From Photorhabdus akhurstii (GTDB lineage Bacteria; Pseudomonadota; Gammaproteobacteria; Enterobacterales; Enterobacteriaceae), in NCBI RefSeq assembly GCF_018448925.1, contig NZ_RCWE01000004.1, forward strand, positions 310,001 through 374,000: 64,000 nt of DNA. Reading direction: 5' to 3'. Made by a program: the position numbers and the translations under genes. The notes beneath the pieces were generated by a model, which was given only the letters and a program-made list of their open reading frames with translations, was not told the origin of the DNA and did no database searches. Within the stretch, counting starts at the first letter, position 1. The number at the start of each line of letters is the position of its first letter. This document shows positions 19,722-29,099 of this stretch, one piece after another.

Positions 19722-20378
19722 ATGTTTACGGGCATCGTTCAGGGAAAGGCACCCTTGGTTGCTATTGATGAAAAGAGCAATTTTCGGACTCATGTTGTTA
19801 AATTCCCGGCTGAATTATTGCCAGGTATTGAAACTGGAGCGTCGGTTGCCAATAACGGTTGTTGTCTGACGGTAACTAAAATAGAAGGCGATGAGATTAG
19901 TTTCGACTTAATGAAAGAGACTCTACGTCTGACTAATCTTGGTGATTTGCAGATAGGGGATTATGTGAATTTGGAGCGGGCGGCTAAATTTGGGGATGAA
20001 ATTGGTGGACATTTGATGTCCGGTCATATCATCACGGTTGCTGAGATAGTTAAAATTTTCACTTCAGAAAATAACCATCAAATGTGGTTCCGTATCCATG
20101 ATAAGCAATTAATGAAATATATCCTACATAAAGGGTTTATCGGCATTGATGGAATTAGCCTGACAATTGGTGATGTGGTTAATAATCGTTTTTGCGTTCA
20201 CCTTATTCCTGAAACATTGGAACGTACAACATTAGGTAAGAAACGTCTTGGTCAGAGAGTGAATATTGAGATTGACTCACAGACTCAAGCGATTGTTGAT
20301 ACTGTGGAGCGCGTTCTTGCCCAGAGAGAGCGGGAACAGGCCGTCTCTCAGCAGCCAGAGACATTGATGGAAGAATGA
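19722..20378 (+). CDS. ribE: Riboflavin synthase alpha subunit
   Basis: A 218-residue protein with the two lumazine-binding repeats of riboflavin synthase. It starts [13 protein letters not shown]; the first repeat contains [13 protein letters not shown] and the second contains [13 protein letters not shown]. It converts two 6,7-dimethyl-8-ribityllumazine molecules to riboflavin plus the pyrimidine donor. The SD AAGAGG lies before the ATG. The gene is named ribC in E. coli. No FMN riboswitch was seen in the 224 bp upstream. Confidence 0.94.
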   Translation: MFTGIVQGKAPLVAIDEKSNFRTHVVKFPAELLPGIETGASVANNGCCLTVTKIEGDEISFDLMKETLRLTNLGDLQIGDYVNLERAAKFGDEIGGHLMSGHIITVAEIVKIFTSENNHQMWFRIHDKQLMKYILHKGFIGIDGISLTIGDVVNNRFCVHLIPETLERTTLGKKRLGQRVNIEIDSQTQAIVDTVERVLAQREREQAVSQQPETLMEE

Positions 20379-20391
20379 TCAATAAATGAGG

Positions 20392-20476
20392 AGCGACAGG
20401 ATGAGCCTGCTTGTCGCTTTTAAACAGAATTAACTGCGTTAATTAAGGGAGCATTGAACCAGCGATGCTCCTTTTT
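20392..20476 (+). terminator. Two hairpins after ribE
   Basis: AGCGACA (20392) pairs with TGTCGCT (20412) followed by TTTT. A second stem GGAGCAT (20448) with ATGCTCC (20465) is followed by TTTTT at 20472-20476. The second is a good intrinsic terminator and separates ribE from the small peptide gene. Confidence 0.75.
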
Positions 20477-20603
20477 GTGATTTATGTAGCAGTGTTTTGT
20501 ATATTGTGTTAACTAATATAATTAACATTGTTATTATTGTGTTAATGCTCTTTCTCGTAAAGCGCAGACTAATCCCCACGATGATATTTTTAGAGGCTAC
20601 TTT

Positions 20604-20717
20604 ATGGAAAACCCGATTGAGTTAGATGAATGGCTTGAAGAACCTACACACGATGATGCTGTTGAAATGATGAATGCGCAAGCTGTTGTACCTTTTGGTA
20701 CGGCACTTTGGCCTTAA
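20604..20717 (+). CDS. 37-residue peptide, possible RiPP precursor
   Basis: The ATG at 20604 follows AGAGG at SD spacing. The peptide begins MENPIELDEWLEEPTHDD and ends VVPFGTALWP. An acidic N-terminal half (eight D/E in the first 18 residues) is followed by a short hydrophobic tail ending LWP, the shape of a leader plus core. The next gene encodes an M29-like protein of the kind I associate, from memory and without certainty, with crocagin-type RiPP clusters. A strong hairpin separates the two genes. No modifying oxidase or transporter gene is visible nearby. The coding call is supported by the SD and context, and the function is inferred. Confidence 0.55.
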   Translation: MENPIELDEWLEEPTHDDAVEMMNAQAVVPFGTALWP

Positions 20718-20755
20718 CAGTTGTTTATAATTAAGATTCTTTATAATAAATAGAT

Positions 20756-20780
20756 AAGTAAGGGGAGTCTCCCCTTACTT
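20756..20780 (+). terminator. Perfect 11-bp hairpin between peptide gene and M29-like gene
   Basis: AAGTAAGGGGA pairs perfectly with TCCCCTTACTT around GTC. It is followed by AAAAATAAAC, not a U-run, so it looks more like an mRNA-stabilising or attenuating hairpin than a complete terminator. Precursor genes of peptide clusters often carry such a structure. Confidence 0.6.
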
Positions 20781-21602
20781 AAAAATAAACAGGATTGTCC
20801 TCATGGATAAAAGTCTTGAGAATATGTATCGTTGTTTATCACATCATCCTGCGATTTCGGATAAAGTAAGAAATGATGAATGTATAAAGATATTTATCGG
20901 ATCTGATACTGAACATGGCGATATTGCGCAGAAGATGCATGTGTATAAAAAGCATTTCGATGTGAAATCTGATTTCGCTTTGTTAGAAAAAACGCCGCCA
21001 GACGATGTAAAACAAAAAATAGCCGATTGTGATTTGTTTATTTTTCTTTACGCATCATCAACATTAAAGAATGCATCTCCACAAGGGCCAGAATATCTAA
21101 CCAAAATAAGAAGCTTTATTACTGAATCATGGAAGAAATCTGTACTGTTTAAAGATTATGGTCCGCATTTTATTGAAGCATTCAGTGAGCTACCAGCATC
21201 AATAACAGAAAGGAATCAAAAACTTATTGGATTATCAAGTCGATCACAGAAGATTCAATATACAGATAATAAAGGGAACTCGATTGTAGGTTATTTAGAA
21301 AAGGACCATAAATGGACTTCCATTGATGGCAACGGAAATATTGATGTTATTCCTGGGGAAATAGCAAGTCATATAAAGAACCTTAACGGCAGTATCAGCT
21401 TTAGTGGTACCTTTTTGAGCACTGCGCCCTTTGCCATAAAGTATGGGGTTGTCAATGATATGATGACTATAAATATAAAAGAGGGTGAAATTATTGGGTT
21501 TGATTGTGGGAATGATGAATTTAGTAGAGATTTTAATTTATTCTTCCATATGAAAGGTTAAAACCACCGACTTTAGTCGGTCAGCTTTAGCTGAGATACT
21601 GT

Positions 21603-21621
21603 GTTGCATGGGAGGTGCAAC
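21603..21621 (+). promoter_or_regulatory. Hairpin sequestering the tnpA ribosome-binding site
   Basis: GTTGCA (21603-21608) pairs with TGCAAC (21616-21621), enclosing the SD GGGAGG in the loop, directly before the tnpA ATG. In IS200 a comparable RNA stem blocks translation of tnpA. Confidence 0.65.
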
Positions 21622-22050
21622 ATGGATTACAGATACGGTAGTCACACAGTATTTCAGATTGAATACCATTTTGTGTGGGTAACGAAATACAGGCACAAAG
21701 TGCTGATAGGTGAAGTAGCAATACGGGTGCGCGAATTAGTTCGTCAGACATGTGAAGCATTTGAAATCAGGATATTAAAAGGGGTCGTGAGCAAAGATCA
21801 TGTTCACATACTGGTGAGTAGTCCCCCGACATTATCTCCCTCAGAAATCATGAGGAGACTGAAGGGAAGGACAGCGAGTAAGTTGTTTGAAGAGTTTTCG
21901 CATCTAAAGAAACGCTACTGGGGTCAGCATTTTTGGGGCAGAGGCTATTTTTGTGCGACGGTGGGTCAGTTAACGGAAGAGATGATAAAGGCTTATCTGG
22001 AGCATCATTTTGAACCAAACCCGGATGATAACTTCAGGATGGACAATTGA
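21622..22050 (+). CDS. tnpA: IS200/IS605 transposase TnpA (Y1)
   Basis: A 142-residue REP/Y1 transposase from the ATG at 21622. The HUH motif is DHVHILVSSPP (about 60-70). The catalytic tyrosine is in the late segment; QLTEEMIKAYLEHH is the expected helix. It cuts and rejoins single-stranded DNA at the hairpin ends. The frame is complete, so the element may still be mobile. Confidence 0.93.
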   Translation: MDYRYGSHTVFQIEYHFVWVTKYRHKVLIGEVAIRVRELVRQTCEAFEIRILKGVVSKDHVHILVSSPPTLSPSEIMRRLKGRTASKLFEEFSHLKKRYWGQHFWGRGYFCATVGQLTEEMIKAYLEHHFEPNPDDNFRMDN

Positions 22051-22375
22051 CGCATCGTTCAGCCGATGCGTATCCGGACTTTCAGTCCGTTAATCACTAA
22101 CCCACCGACTTTAGTCGGTGGTTGTTGAGATCTAAATCATAATCATGGAAATAGAATTGTTGAAGAGTTTGGTATTGGTACTAACACCGGTGTGAAAGCG
22201 CTTTATGGCAGAAATGCCGGTTTTGAAGAGCGGCATCCTGGCTTACATCTTGGTTTAGGTGGTGGTGTAAAAGGGAGTCATCATTTAGATTTGATATTTT
22301 CTGGTGGAAAAATAGCATTTGATCAAACCGTTTTCTTTGATAATGGTTATGTGGATGATTTCCGTTAGTGAGAAA

Positions 22376-22502
22376 TATACCCGTCATCTTTCAAGTTGCC
22401 TCTTTGTTGGCTGCACTCGCTCACCCCGGTCACATAGTTTGCTATGCTCCCGGGGATTCACTCCCTTGCCGTCGCGATGCATCTTGAAATCCATAGGGTA
22501 TA
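22376..22502 (-). repeat. ERIC/IRU element 2
   Basis: A 127-bp element inverted relative to the copy at 15132. It begins TATACCCGTCATC and ends CATAGGGTATA, with the core CGCTCACCCCGGTCAC and GGGGATTCAC. It directly follows the stop of the broken M29-like gene and precedes the cfa 3' end. Confidence 0.9.
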
Positions 22503-22554
22503 GATATATTGCATTGAATAAAAGCTACAGTGGAAACCTGTAGCTTTTGGTTAA

Positions 22555-23706
22555 CTATCGGGCTACCCGTAACCCGCCTTCAATGCCTTTTAGACTGAAT
22601 ATGACTTGCCATAATTGAATATCGCGAGCACGAAATGCACCGGCACAGGCATTCAGATAATAGCTAAACATGCGTTTAAACGTTGGACTATAATTATCTT
22701 GTATTTCAGGCCAACTGGAGATAAATCTTTCATACCAGGCCATCAATGTTCGATCATAATCTGCGCCAAAGTTATGCCAATCTTCCATAACAAAACAGTG
22801 TTTGCTGGTGCGAGCTATTTGCTCAATCGAAGGCAAACAGCCATTAGGAAAAATATATTTGCTGATCCACGGGTCAGCACTGGCTTTGGCTTTGTTGGAA
22901 CCAATAGTATGTAGCAGGAATAGGCCATCAGGCTTCAAGTTTCTTTGAACAACGTCGAAGTAAGTTGCATAATTTTTAGGTCCAACGTGTTCAAACATAC
23001 CGACAGAAACAATTCTGTCGAACTGTTCATGTAAATCCCGATAGTCTTTCAGAATGATCTTTACATCCAGATTTGTACATTGATTCTGTGCATATTTTTG
23101 TTGTTCGGCTGAAACTGTTATGCCTGTGACGGAAACGCCATAATTCTTAGCAGCATAAGCTGATAGTCCACCCCAACCACATCCAATATCAAGCAGGGTC
23201 ATACCTGGAGAAAGTTCCAATTTCTCGCAGATGAGTTTCAACTTATCAAGTTGAGCCTGTTCCAGTGTTTTAGCTTGTTTCCAGTAACCGCAGGAATATT
23301 GCATATAAGGGTCAAGCATATGGGTAAAAAGATCGTTTCCTAAATCATAATGCTGATGACCGACAATCCATGACCGTTTTGGCGTTTGCAGATTACGTAA
23401 GCGGGTTATTGCGATTCTCATTGTGTCTTTGAGATTATTGGGCATTTTATTTTCTAATCCAGCGCGTAAAACGCGATAAAAGAAAATATCTAACCGCTCA
23501 CAATCCCACCAGCCATCCATATAACTTTCACCTAATCCTATCGAACCTTGTTGTAAAACTCTTTTATAGAAATTAGGATTTTTTATCTGGATATCATAAG
23601 GATTGTGACCATTAATTTGAATACCTGCTTCTTCTAGCATCTCATTGGCAATTCTCTGCCAAGAGTTAATGGCTGTTTTCGGGTTTTCAATACAGGATGA
23701 ACTCAT
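22555..23706 (-). CDS. cfa: Cyclopropane-fatty-acyl-phospholipid synthase
   Basis: A 383-residue enzyme (E. coli Cfa 382 aa) from the ATG at 23706, where the N-terminus MSSSCIENP and a GGAGAG SD fit; the open frame continues 27 codons upstream without similarity. The SAM motif VLDIGCGWGG-type block and the conserved SVGMFEHVGPKNY and YLNACAGAFRARDIQLWQ (family catalytic cysteine) are present. It methylenates unsaturated acyl chains in membrane phospholipids, usually at entry to stationary phase. Confidence 0.95.
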   Translation of the reverse strand: MSSSCIENPKTAINSWQRIANEMLEEAGIQINGHNPYDIQIKNPNFYKRVLQQGSIGLGESYMDGWWDCERLDIFFYRVLRAGLENKMPNNLKDTMRIAITRLRNLQTPKRSWIVGHQHYDLGNDLFTHMLDPYMQYSCGYWKQAKTLEQAQLDKLKLICEKLELSPGMTLLDIGCGWGGLSAYAAKNYGVSVTGITVSAEQQKYAQNQCTNLDVKIILKDYRDLHEQFDRIVSVGMFEHVGPKNYATYFDVVQRNLKPDGLFLLHTIGSNKAKASADPWISKYIFPNGCLPSIEQIARTSKHCFVMEDWHNFGADYDRTLMAWYERFISSWPEIQDNYSPTFKRMFSYYLNACAGAFRARDIQLWQVIFSLKGIEGGLRVAR

Positions 23707-24003
23707 ATACTCTCCAACGTTAGGGTGATGGAATATTGAGGAGCTCGTTTTAGCTAACAAAGCAGGATGCGAAGACGCAAAATGCAAAAAATAACAAAGA
23801 ATTAAAGTAAAAAATCTTAAAGATGACTAATCCATGAGTTTAATAGGGGCAATCATTGCTCCTGAAAACCTCAAGTTCCAGGTTATTTGTAATAAAGATC
23901 TTGATTGAGTATAAAAGTGTAAAATTGTTTTATCAATTAATAAATAAAGGCAGCAATTAATTGGTAATTGGCAGCCTTTATTGAGATAACAATTTGATTA
24001 ATA

Positions 24004-25200
24004 TCAAGAATTTTGTTCAATTGTTTGAACGCGGCGATCAGCGTTTTTTTTCCGCTGTATAAAATATCCTAATGTCATTGGAATAACGGTAGAAACCATG
24101 ACTGTGGCTGTGGATATCAGTGGATTGCTGATAAATGCTGATACAACCAGACTGGCAATAAAACAGAGTCCTAATTGAAGCGTGTTTTGTAATGCAGTAG
24201 CTTTTCCACTGTCTTGTGGATAAGCGGATAAAGCGTTTGCTACTGCAATTGGATATGACGCGCCATTCATTGCAGCCATAAAGCAAAAAGGGATCAGAAT
24301 AGTGAATAGCGTTGGCTCGCTAAATTTTGCAATCAAATAGAGCGCAATCATGCTGACAGCATAGCCAATTAACAGATAAGGAAAAATAGTCTCACTTTTT
24401 ATTTTGGCTAAAATACTGCGGCATCCATAACCTCCAACGATAAAGGCCAACGTTTGAGGGATATAACTCAGACCGATGTCATCGGGGGTATATCCCATTT
24501 CACCGAGAATTGAAGGGGAGCCGGTTAACCAGGCAAAAAAGCCGGCGCTGCACGATGCGAATATCAGAACGTTGCCATTAAACAGTGGTGATTTTAATAG
24601 CGTAAGGAAAGAGACATTATTTGTTTGCACTTGAGTTTCACGGTTTTTGCGATTTTCTTGCAAAAATAGAGTAAAAAACAACAGCATTAATGTAATGGTC
24701 AATAAGACTAGGAAAATTATACGCCAGCCGCCATGTTGCAACAACCAGGCTCCCATTAAAGGCGCCAGGGCAGGGGAGAGTGCAACCAATGGCATAATCG
24801 TGGCGAAAACACGTTTGGTACGGTGGGAATCGTAACGATCAATAACTAATGCTTGCCATGAGACGGCGGCTGAACAAACACCGATGGCTTGGATAAAACG
24901 TAAAGCTAAAAGTTGGGTGGAATCTGTTATCCAAATCATTCCCAGACAGCCAATAGAAAACAGGGACAGACCGGTGATAATAATCGGTTTTCTGCCAAAG
25001 CGATCTGAAAGAGGCCCCCACAAAAGTTGCGCAAAGGCGAAACCTGCAAGAAAGATGCTTAGGCTGGCACTAATTGCGTTTGCTGATGTCCCTAATTCTT
25101 GTTGCATAGCACCGAATGCTGGCAGATACATATCAATAGCCAGATAGCCTAGCATACTCAAGCCTGCAAGGTAGAACATGAACTGACTTGAGTTTTTCAT
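24004..25200 (-). CDS. punC: Purine nucleoside exporter PunC (YdhC, Bcr/CflA MFS family)
   Basis: A 398-residue, twelve-segment MFS protein matching E. coli YdhC/PunC. The ATG at 25200 has an AGAGAG SD; an upstream in-frame ATG at 25224 does not. The MFS loop motif GPLSDRFGRKP follows TM2. In E. coli it is regulated by the divergent LysR-type PunR, and the same divergent arrangement is kept here. Confidence 0.9.
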   Translation of the reverse strand: MKNSSQFMFYLAGLSMLGYLAIDMYLPAFGAMQQELGTSANAISASLSIFLAGFAFAQLLWGPLSDRFGRKPIIITGLSLFSIGCLGMIWITDSTQLLALRFIQAIGVCSAAVSWQALVIDRYDSHRTKRVFATIMPLVALSPALAPLMGAWLLQHGGWRIIFLVLLTITLMLLFFTLFLQENRKNRETQVQTNNVSFLTLLKSPLFNGNVLIFASCSAGFFAWLTGSPSILGEMGYTPDDIGLSYIPQTLAFIVGGYGCRSILAKIKSETIFPYLLIGYAVSMIALYLIAKFSEPTLFTILIPFCFMAAMNGASYPIAVANALSAYPQDSGKATALQNTLQLGLCFIASLVVSAFISNPLISTATVMVSTVIPMTLGYFIQRKKNADRRVQTIEQNS

Positions 25201-25347
25201 TTGATTACTCTCTTTGAATGTCATGATTGAAATAGTTTGCAGTGATAGGTAGATAACAATATTGACACATATTCTATACGTCGTGATTTTTACTTGTGAA
25301 ATGGTAATATTTGCATAGTGCTGTGAAAAAAATTGAAAGGTAAAATT

Positions 25348-26256
25348 ATGTGGTCGGAATATTCACTTGAAGTCGTGGATGCGGTTGCTAGAACAGGCAG
25401 TTTTAGTGCCGCGGCATCGGAGCTTCACCGTGTCCCTTCTGCGATCAGTTATACCGTAAGACAATTGGAAGAGTGGCTGGCCGTTTCGTTGTTTGAGCGT
25501 CATCATCGGGATGTAGAATTAACTGAGGCAGGCGCTATTTTTATCAAAGAAGCTCGCTCTGTTATCAAAAAAATGATTGATACTCGTCACCAGTGTCAAC
25601 AAGTTGCAAACGGCTGGAGGGGGCAATTTAATATTGCTATTGATCGCGTTGTCAAACCAGAACGTAGTCGTCAGCTTATTCTTGATTTTTACCACCATTT
25701 TCCTGATATAGAACTTTTTATTCATCAGGAAGTGTTTAATGGTGTGTGGGATGCGCTGGTGGATAGTCGAGTTGATGTTGCCATTGGGGCAACCCGGGTA
25801 GCTCCAGCCGGGGAAAGATATAGTTTCCGAGATATGGGGTTTATGCCCTGGCTATGTGTGGTTAGCGCAGGCCATGAGTTAACTCAGTTGCCGGGGCCGC
25901 TAGCTGATGACCAAATGCGGCCTTATCCAAGTTTGTGCCTTGAAGATACATCCCGTAATTTGCCGAAGCGTGACACCTGGAATCTGGATAACCAGCGCAG
26001 GCTGGTAGTTCCTGATTGGGAGTCTGGTCTGTCTTGTTTAAACGAAGGGTTATGTGTAGGAATGGTGCCTAAGCATAGGGCAATGCCGCTTATTCGGCAG
26101 AAGAAATTAGCCGTGCTGGAATTGGAACAGCCTTTACCAGACAGTCCATGTTGTTTGGCATGGGTACAAAACAGCCATTCTCCAGCATTAAGTTGGTTGC
26201 TTGACTACCTTGGAGATAGTGAAACTCTTAATGCTGAATGGCTTCAAGATGAATAA
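25348..26256 (+). CDS. punR: LysR-type regulator PunR (YdhB)
   Basis: A 302-residue LysR regulator matching E. coli YdhB. The ATG at 25348 (MWSEYSLEVVDAV) has the SD GAAAGG; the five codons upstream are not conserved. The N-terminal HTH spans about 1-60 (TGSFSAAASELHRVPSAISYTVRQLE), followed by the substrate-binding domain. It is expected to activate punC from the 147-bp divergent promoter region. It ends only 6 bp from the convergent purR. Confidence 0.9.
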   Translation: MWSEYSLEVVDAVARTGSFSAAASELHRVPSAISYTVRQLEEWLAVSLFERHHRDVELTEAGAIFIKEARSVIKKMIDTRHQCQQVANGWRGQFNIAIDRVVKPERSRQLILDFYHHFPDIELFIHQEVFNGVWDALVDSRVDVAIGATRVAPAGERYSFRDMGFMPWLCVVSAGHELTQLPGPLADDQMRPYPSLCLEDTSRNLPKRDTWNLDNQRRLVVPDWESGLSCLNEGLCVGMVPKHRAMPLIRQKKLAVLELEQPLPDSPCCLAWVQNSHSPALSWLLDYLGDSETLNAEWLQDE

Positions 26257-26262
26257 AGCGGG

Positions 26263-27288
26263 TTAACGGCGGTAGTCGATAAATGGACCATCGACGACAG
26301 AGCGTCGTTCAACCAAGCGTGGATGTACTTCAATAGTTTGTGCATCTTCACGTTTGTTGATGATCCTATCCAATAACATAGAAAACGCCATTTGTCCCAG
26401 TCGTTCTTTTGGCTGATGAATGGTGGTCAATGCCGGAGAGAAATAACGAGCGTTGCGTATATTGTCATAACCGATGATAGAAATATCCTGCGGGACGCGT
26501 AATCCTGATTCATCAGCAGCGCAAATAGCCCCCATAGCCATAACATCTCCGCCGCAGAAAACCGCAGTCGGACGCTGTTTTTGATGCAGAATTTGATGCA
26601 TGGCTTTATAGCCCGATTCTGGCTCAAAATCCCCCTGAATAATCCATTCTTCTCTGATCGGAATATTGGCTTCTTTTAACGCCTTCAAGAATCCTTGATG
26701 GCGACCACCGCCGGTATTTCGTGCCAGAGGGCCGGGGATCGCGCCAATATCACGATGGCCACGCTCGATAAGATAACGACCAGCTAGATAACCTCCGTGG
26801 AATGCGTTATCAATAATCGTATCAGTGAAGTCGCTTCTGGCTTGACCCCAATCCATGACGACCATTGGAATATTGCGATAATCTTCCAGCATTCCCAGCA
26901 ACTGTTCCGGGTATTCTGAACACATAATCAGCAGTCCATCCACACGTTTTTGTGCCAGCATGGCGAGATAGGCTTTCTGTTTATCAATGTTATTGTGTGA
27001 GTTACATAAAATCAGCGTATAGCCTTTGCTATAACAACTGTTTTCAACAGCCTCAATGACTTCAGCAAAATAGGGGGCTTCACTAGACGTTGCAAGTAAT
27101 CCGATCGATTTTGTGTGGTTAACTTTCAGACTGCGAGCGACGGCGCTGGGTGAATAATTCAGTGTCTTAATAGCAGCCCAAACGGCAGCTTTAGTATCTT
27201 CAGCGACGAAGCGGGTTTTATTAATAACATGGGATACGGTAGTGGTTGAGACACCAGCGTGTTTGGCCACATCTTTGATCGTTGCCAT
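26263..27288 (-). CDS. purR: Purine repressor PurR (LacI family)
   Basis: A 341-residue LacI-family regulator, the same length as E. coli PurR and near-identical in the headpiece: [21 protein letters not shown], then the hinge [11 protein letters not shown]. It represses purine synthesis genes when bound to hypoxanthine or guanine. A weak PurR-like sequence, AAAACGCTTTGT, lies about 35 bp upstream and could be autoregulatory. Confidence 0.95.
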   Translation of the reverse strand: MATIKDVAKHAGVSTTTVSHVINKTRFVAEDTKAAVWAAIKTLNYSPSAVARSLKVNHTKSIGLLATSSEAPYFAEVIEAVENSCYSKGYTLILCNSHNNIDKQKAYLAMLAQKRVDGLLIMCSEYPEQLLGMLEDYRNIPMVVMDWGQARSDFTDTIIDNAFHGGYLAGRYLIERGHRDIGAIPGPLARNTGGGRHQGFLKALKEANIPIREEWIIQGDFEPESGYKAMHQILHQKQRPTAVFCGGDVMAMGAICAADESGLRVPQDISIIGYDNIRNARYFSPALTTIHQPKERLGQMAFSMLLDRIINKREDAQTIEVHPRLVERRSVVDGPFIDYRR

Positions 27289-27345
27289 GAGGTGAAAGAC
27301 TCCTGACCTTTTGGTCTAAATTTAAAACGCTTTGTTAATCATTTG

Positions 27346-27369
27346 CCAGCCCTTTTACGCAAGGGCTGG
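27346..27369. terminator. Hairpin between purR and ynhF
   Basis: CCAGCCCTT pairs with AAGGGCTGG around TTACGC. It lies upstream of both divergent genes, so it is not a normal 3' terminator. It may be a leader hairpin or regulatory stem. Confidence 0.4.
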
Positions 27370-27545
27370 TAATAAGTTAGCGATAAATCTTGGATTTTGT
27401 CTGATCTGGCTCAAAAGTGAAAGCAATAATCAGTGTTATAAAATGAATGGTAATCGCTATTTATGCTTTTCCTTATGTAAGGGCAATTAACCATCTCGAT
27501 AGACTGGTTTTTGTCGTTATAAACTTTTTATTCTGAGGAGGCTTT

Positions 27546-27638
27546 ATGAATACCGATTTGAAACTTGGTTTATTTACTGCTGTTAGCACGTTGGTGATGA
27601 TTGCCATTTTTGCCGCTCTTTGCTTGATCTTTGCCTGA
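27546..27638 (+). CDS. ynhF: YnhF-like small membrane protein
   Basis: A 30-residue ORF with a strong SD (GAGGAGG). The N-terminus MNTDLKLGLFT resembles E. coli YnhF (29 aa, MSTDLKFSLVT), and the rest is one hydrophobic helix. YnhF is a stress-expressed single-span inner-membrane peptide of unknown role encoded near purR in E. coli. A terminator hairpin follows. Confidence 0.8.
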   Translation: MNTDLKLGLFTAVSTLVMIAIFAALCLIFA

Positions 27639-27689
27639 TTTGAGCTAATGAGATGGATTAAAAATGGGACTTTACGTTGAAAAGAAATT

Positions 27690-27725
27690 GGGCAGATAGC
27701 CTCAGTGGTTTATCTGCCCTTTGCC
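27690..27725 (+). terminator. Terminator after ynhF
   Basis: GGGCAGATA (27690) pairs with TATCTGCCC (27711), followed by TTTGCCTTT. Confidence 0.65.
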
Positions 27726-27981
27726 TTTGGGGGTTAAAACAGAGAGTAATGAATTAATCTGATGGTTGTTAAGCCCACCCCAGAACCAAAAGCTTTCACT
27801 GCTGTGCCGGTAAATTTCTGGTCATCCTGGCAAACTTCTACGATAAATAACAGTGAAAATGATGTCATCTGCATCAGGATAAGAAAAGATCAGGATACAT
27901 CTTAGTGAGAGAAAATGGTATTCTCCGTAATATTGTGACGATGTTGGTTATCAACATAGTGTTGGTTTAAAGGAAATAAAA

Positions 27982-28329
27982 ATGATGACTATTGAGAAGA
28001 TTGAGCGCCAAATTAAAGAAAACCCAATTTTATTGTATATGAAGGGTTCTCCTAAATTGCCAAGTTGTGGATTTTCTGCGCAGGCTGTTCAGGCTTTATC
28101 TGCATGTGGTGAACGTTTTGCTTACGTAGATATTTTGCAAAATCCAGATATTCGTGCAGAATTGCCAAAATATGCTAATTGGCCAACCTTTCCTCAACTT
28201 TGGGTAGAAGGTGAGTTGATAGGTGGATGCGATATTATCATTGAAATGTATCAGCGTGGTGAGTTACAAACATTAATCAAAGAAACTGCTGATAAATATC
28301 GTCCCGAAGACGAAGACGCGACAGAGTAA
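27982..28329 (+). CDS. grxD: Monothiol glutaredoxin GrxD
   Basis: A 115-residue monothiol glutaredoxin, the same length as E. coli Grx4. The CGFS motif (PSCGFSAQA, C29), the glutathione-binding NWPTFPQLWV and GGCDII are present. It carries [2Fe-2S] clusters and works with BolA proteins in iron homeostasis. The SD AAAGGA precedes the ATG. Confidence 0.95.
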   Translation: MMTIEKIERQIKENPILLYMKGSPKLPSCGFSAQAVQALSACGERFAYVDILQNPDIRAELPKYANWPTFPQLWVEGELIGGCDIIIEMYQRGELQTLIKETADKYRPEDEDATE

Positions 28330-28365
28330 TTTTTTAATTACTTGCAGACAGGTTATTATACTATC

Positions 28366-28388
28366 TCCCCATATATTGATATATGGGG
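28366..28388. terminator. Hairpin between convergent grxD and rnt
   Basis: CCCCATAT (28367) pairs with ATATGGGG (28379) around ATTG. The two genes converge here, so it may serve both transcripts. Confidence 0.5.
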
Positions 28389-28442
28389 GGGTATTATTGC
28401 TTAAATTTAGATTTGGTTATATTAATCTAGCCGTTCAACTAT

Positions 28443-29099
28443 TTATCCGTTTTTTTCTTCTGTTGTGGTCGTTAATGGCCAGCCACCAAGTTGTTTCCAA
28501 CGGTTAACCATTTCACAGAATAATTCAGCGGTACGATCAGTATCATATAAAGCGCTGTGAGCTTGATGATTGTCGAATGGAATACCGGCGGTGATGCAGG
28601 CTTTTGCTAAGATTGTTTGTCCTAATACCAGACCACCTAAAGCAGCGGTGTCAAAAGTTGCAAACGGATGGAACGGATTTCGCTTTAGTCCGGTGCGTTC
28701 CGCGGCAGCCATAACAAAGCTATGATCGAAGCTAGCATTGTGAGCAACGATAATTGCCCGATTACAATGATTATTTTTTATCCCTTTACGAACCATTTTA
28801 AAAATAGCGTGTAGAGCTTCATATTCGCTCACTGCTCCACGTAGCGGATTTAATGGATCAATGCCGGTGAACTCCAGGGCTGCTGGTTCAAGATTGGCTC
28901 CTTCAAATGGCTCAATATGGAAGTGAAGCGATTCGCTAGGCGTTAGCCAACCTTCACCATCCATCTCCAGTGTAACGGCGGCAATTTCAAGTAATGCGTC
29001 TGTTTTGGCATTAAAGCCGCCAGTTTCAACATCAATAACAACAGGGTAATAACCTCGAAAACGTCCACTAAGGACGTTTGGCTCTTTTTTATCAGACAT
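28443..29099 (-). CDS. rnt: Ribonuclease T
   Basis: A 218-residue DEDDh exonuclease (E. coli RNase T 215 aa). The catalytic residues appear in [20 protein letters not shown] and [13 protein letters not shown]. It trims the 3' ends of tRNAs and other stable RNAs. Its ATG overlaps the gloA stop (TGATG), so the two genes form an operon. Confidence 0.94.
   Translation of the reverse strand: MSDKKEPNVLSGRFRGYYPVVIDVETGGFNAKTDALLEIAAVTLEMDGEGWLTPSESLHFHIEPFEGANLEPAALEFTGIDPLNPLRGAVSEYEALHAIFKMVRKGIKNNHCNRAIIVAHNASFDHSFVMAAAERTGLKRNPFHPFATFDTAALGGLVLGQTILAKACITAGIPFDNHQAHSALYDTDRTAELFCEMVNRWKQLGGWPLTTTTEEKNG

Larger units (their letters stand above)
21559..22128 (+). mobile_element. IS200/IS605-family insertion (tnpA only)
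   Basis: About 565 bp, with the outer ends approximate. The left end has the hairpin ACCGACTTTAGTCGGT (21566-21581) and CAGCTTTAGCTG (21582-21593). The right end has hairpins ACGCATCG/CGATGCGT, CGGACT/AGTCCG and a terminal CCACCGAC/GTCGGTGG (22102-22121). The same CCGACTTTAGTCGG core at both ends is typical of Y1-transposase elements, which have hairpin ends and no terminal inverted repeats. It lies inside the M29-like gene. No tnpB is present. Confidence 0.9.
20803..22368 (+). pseudogene. M29-aminopeptidase-like protein, interrupted by an IS200-type element
   Basis: The 5' part (20803-21561) encodes 252 residues, then stops within or next to the IS end. The 3' part resumes after the element at about 22129 and runs 79 codons to a TAG at 22366, in a frame that can be joined cleanly (for example AAA GGA GAT). 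The C-terminal part contains NRIVEEFGIGTNTG, HPGLHLGLGGG and SHHLDLIFSGG. These resemble the Glu, His and His-x-Asp metal-ligand regions of M29 aminopeptidases, and the first part contains GSISFSGTFLSTAPF, also M29-like. Related proteins act as peptide-binding partners in some RiPP clusters (memory, not verified). The intact protein would be about 330 residues. Confidence 0.7.

Noticed and set aside
22116-22368. Separate gene encoding the HLGLGGG / SHHLDLIF segment after the IS element
   Set aside because: No start or SD; the residues and frame fit the missing C-terminus of the interrupted M29-like gene.
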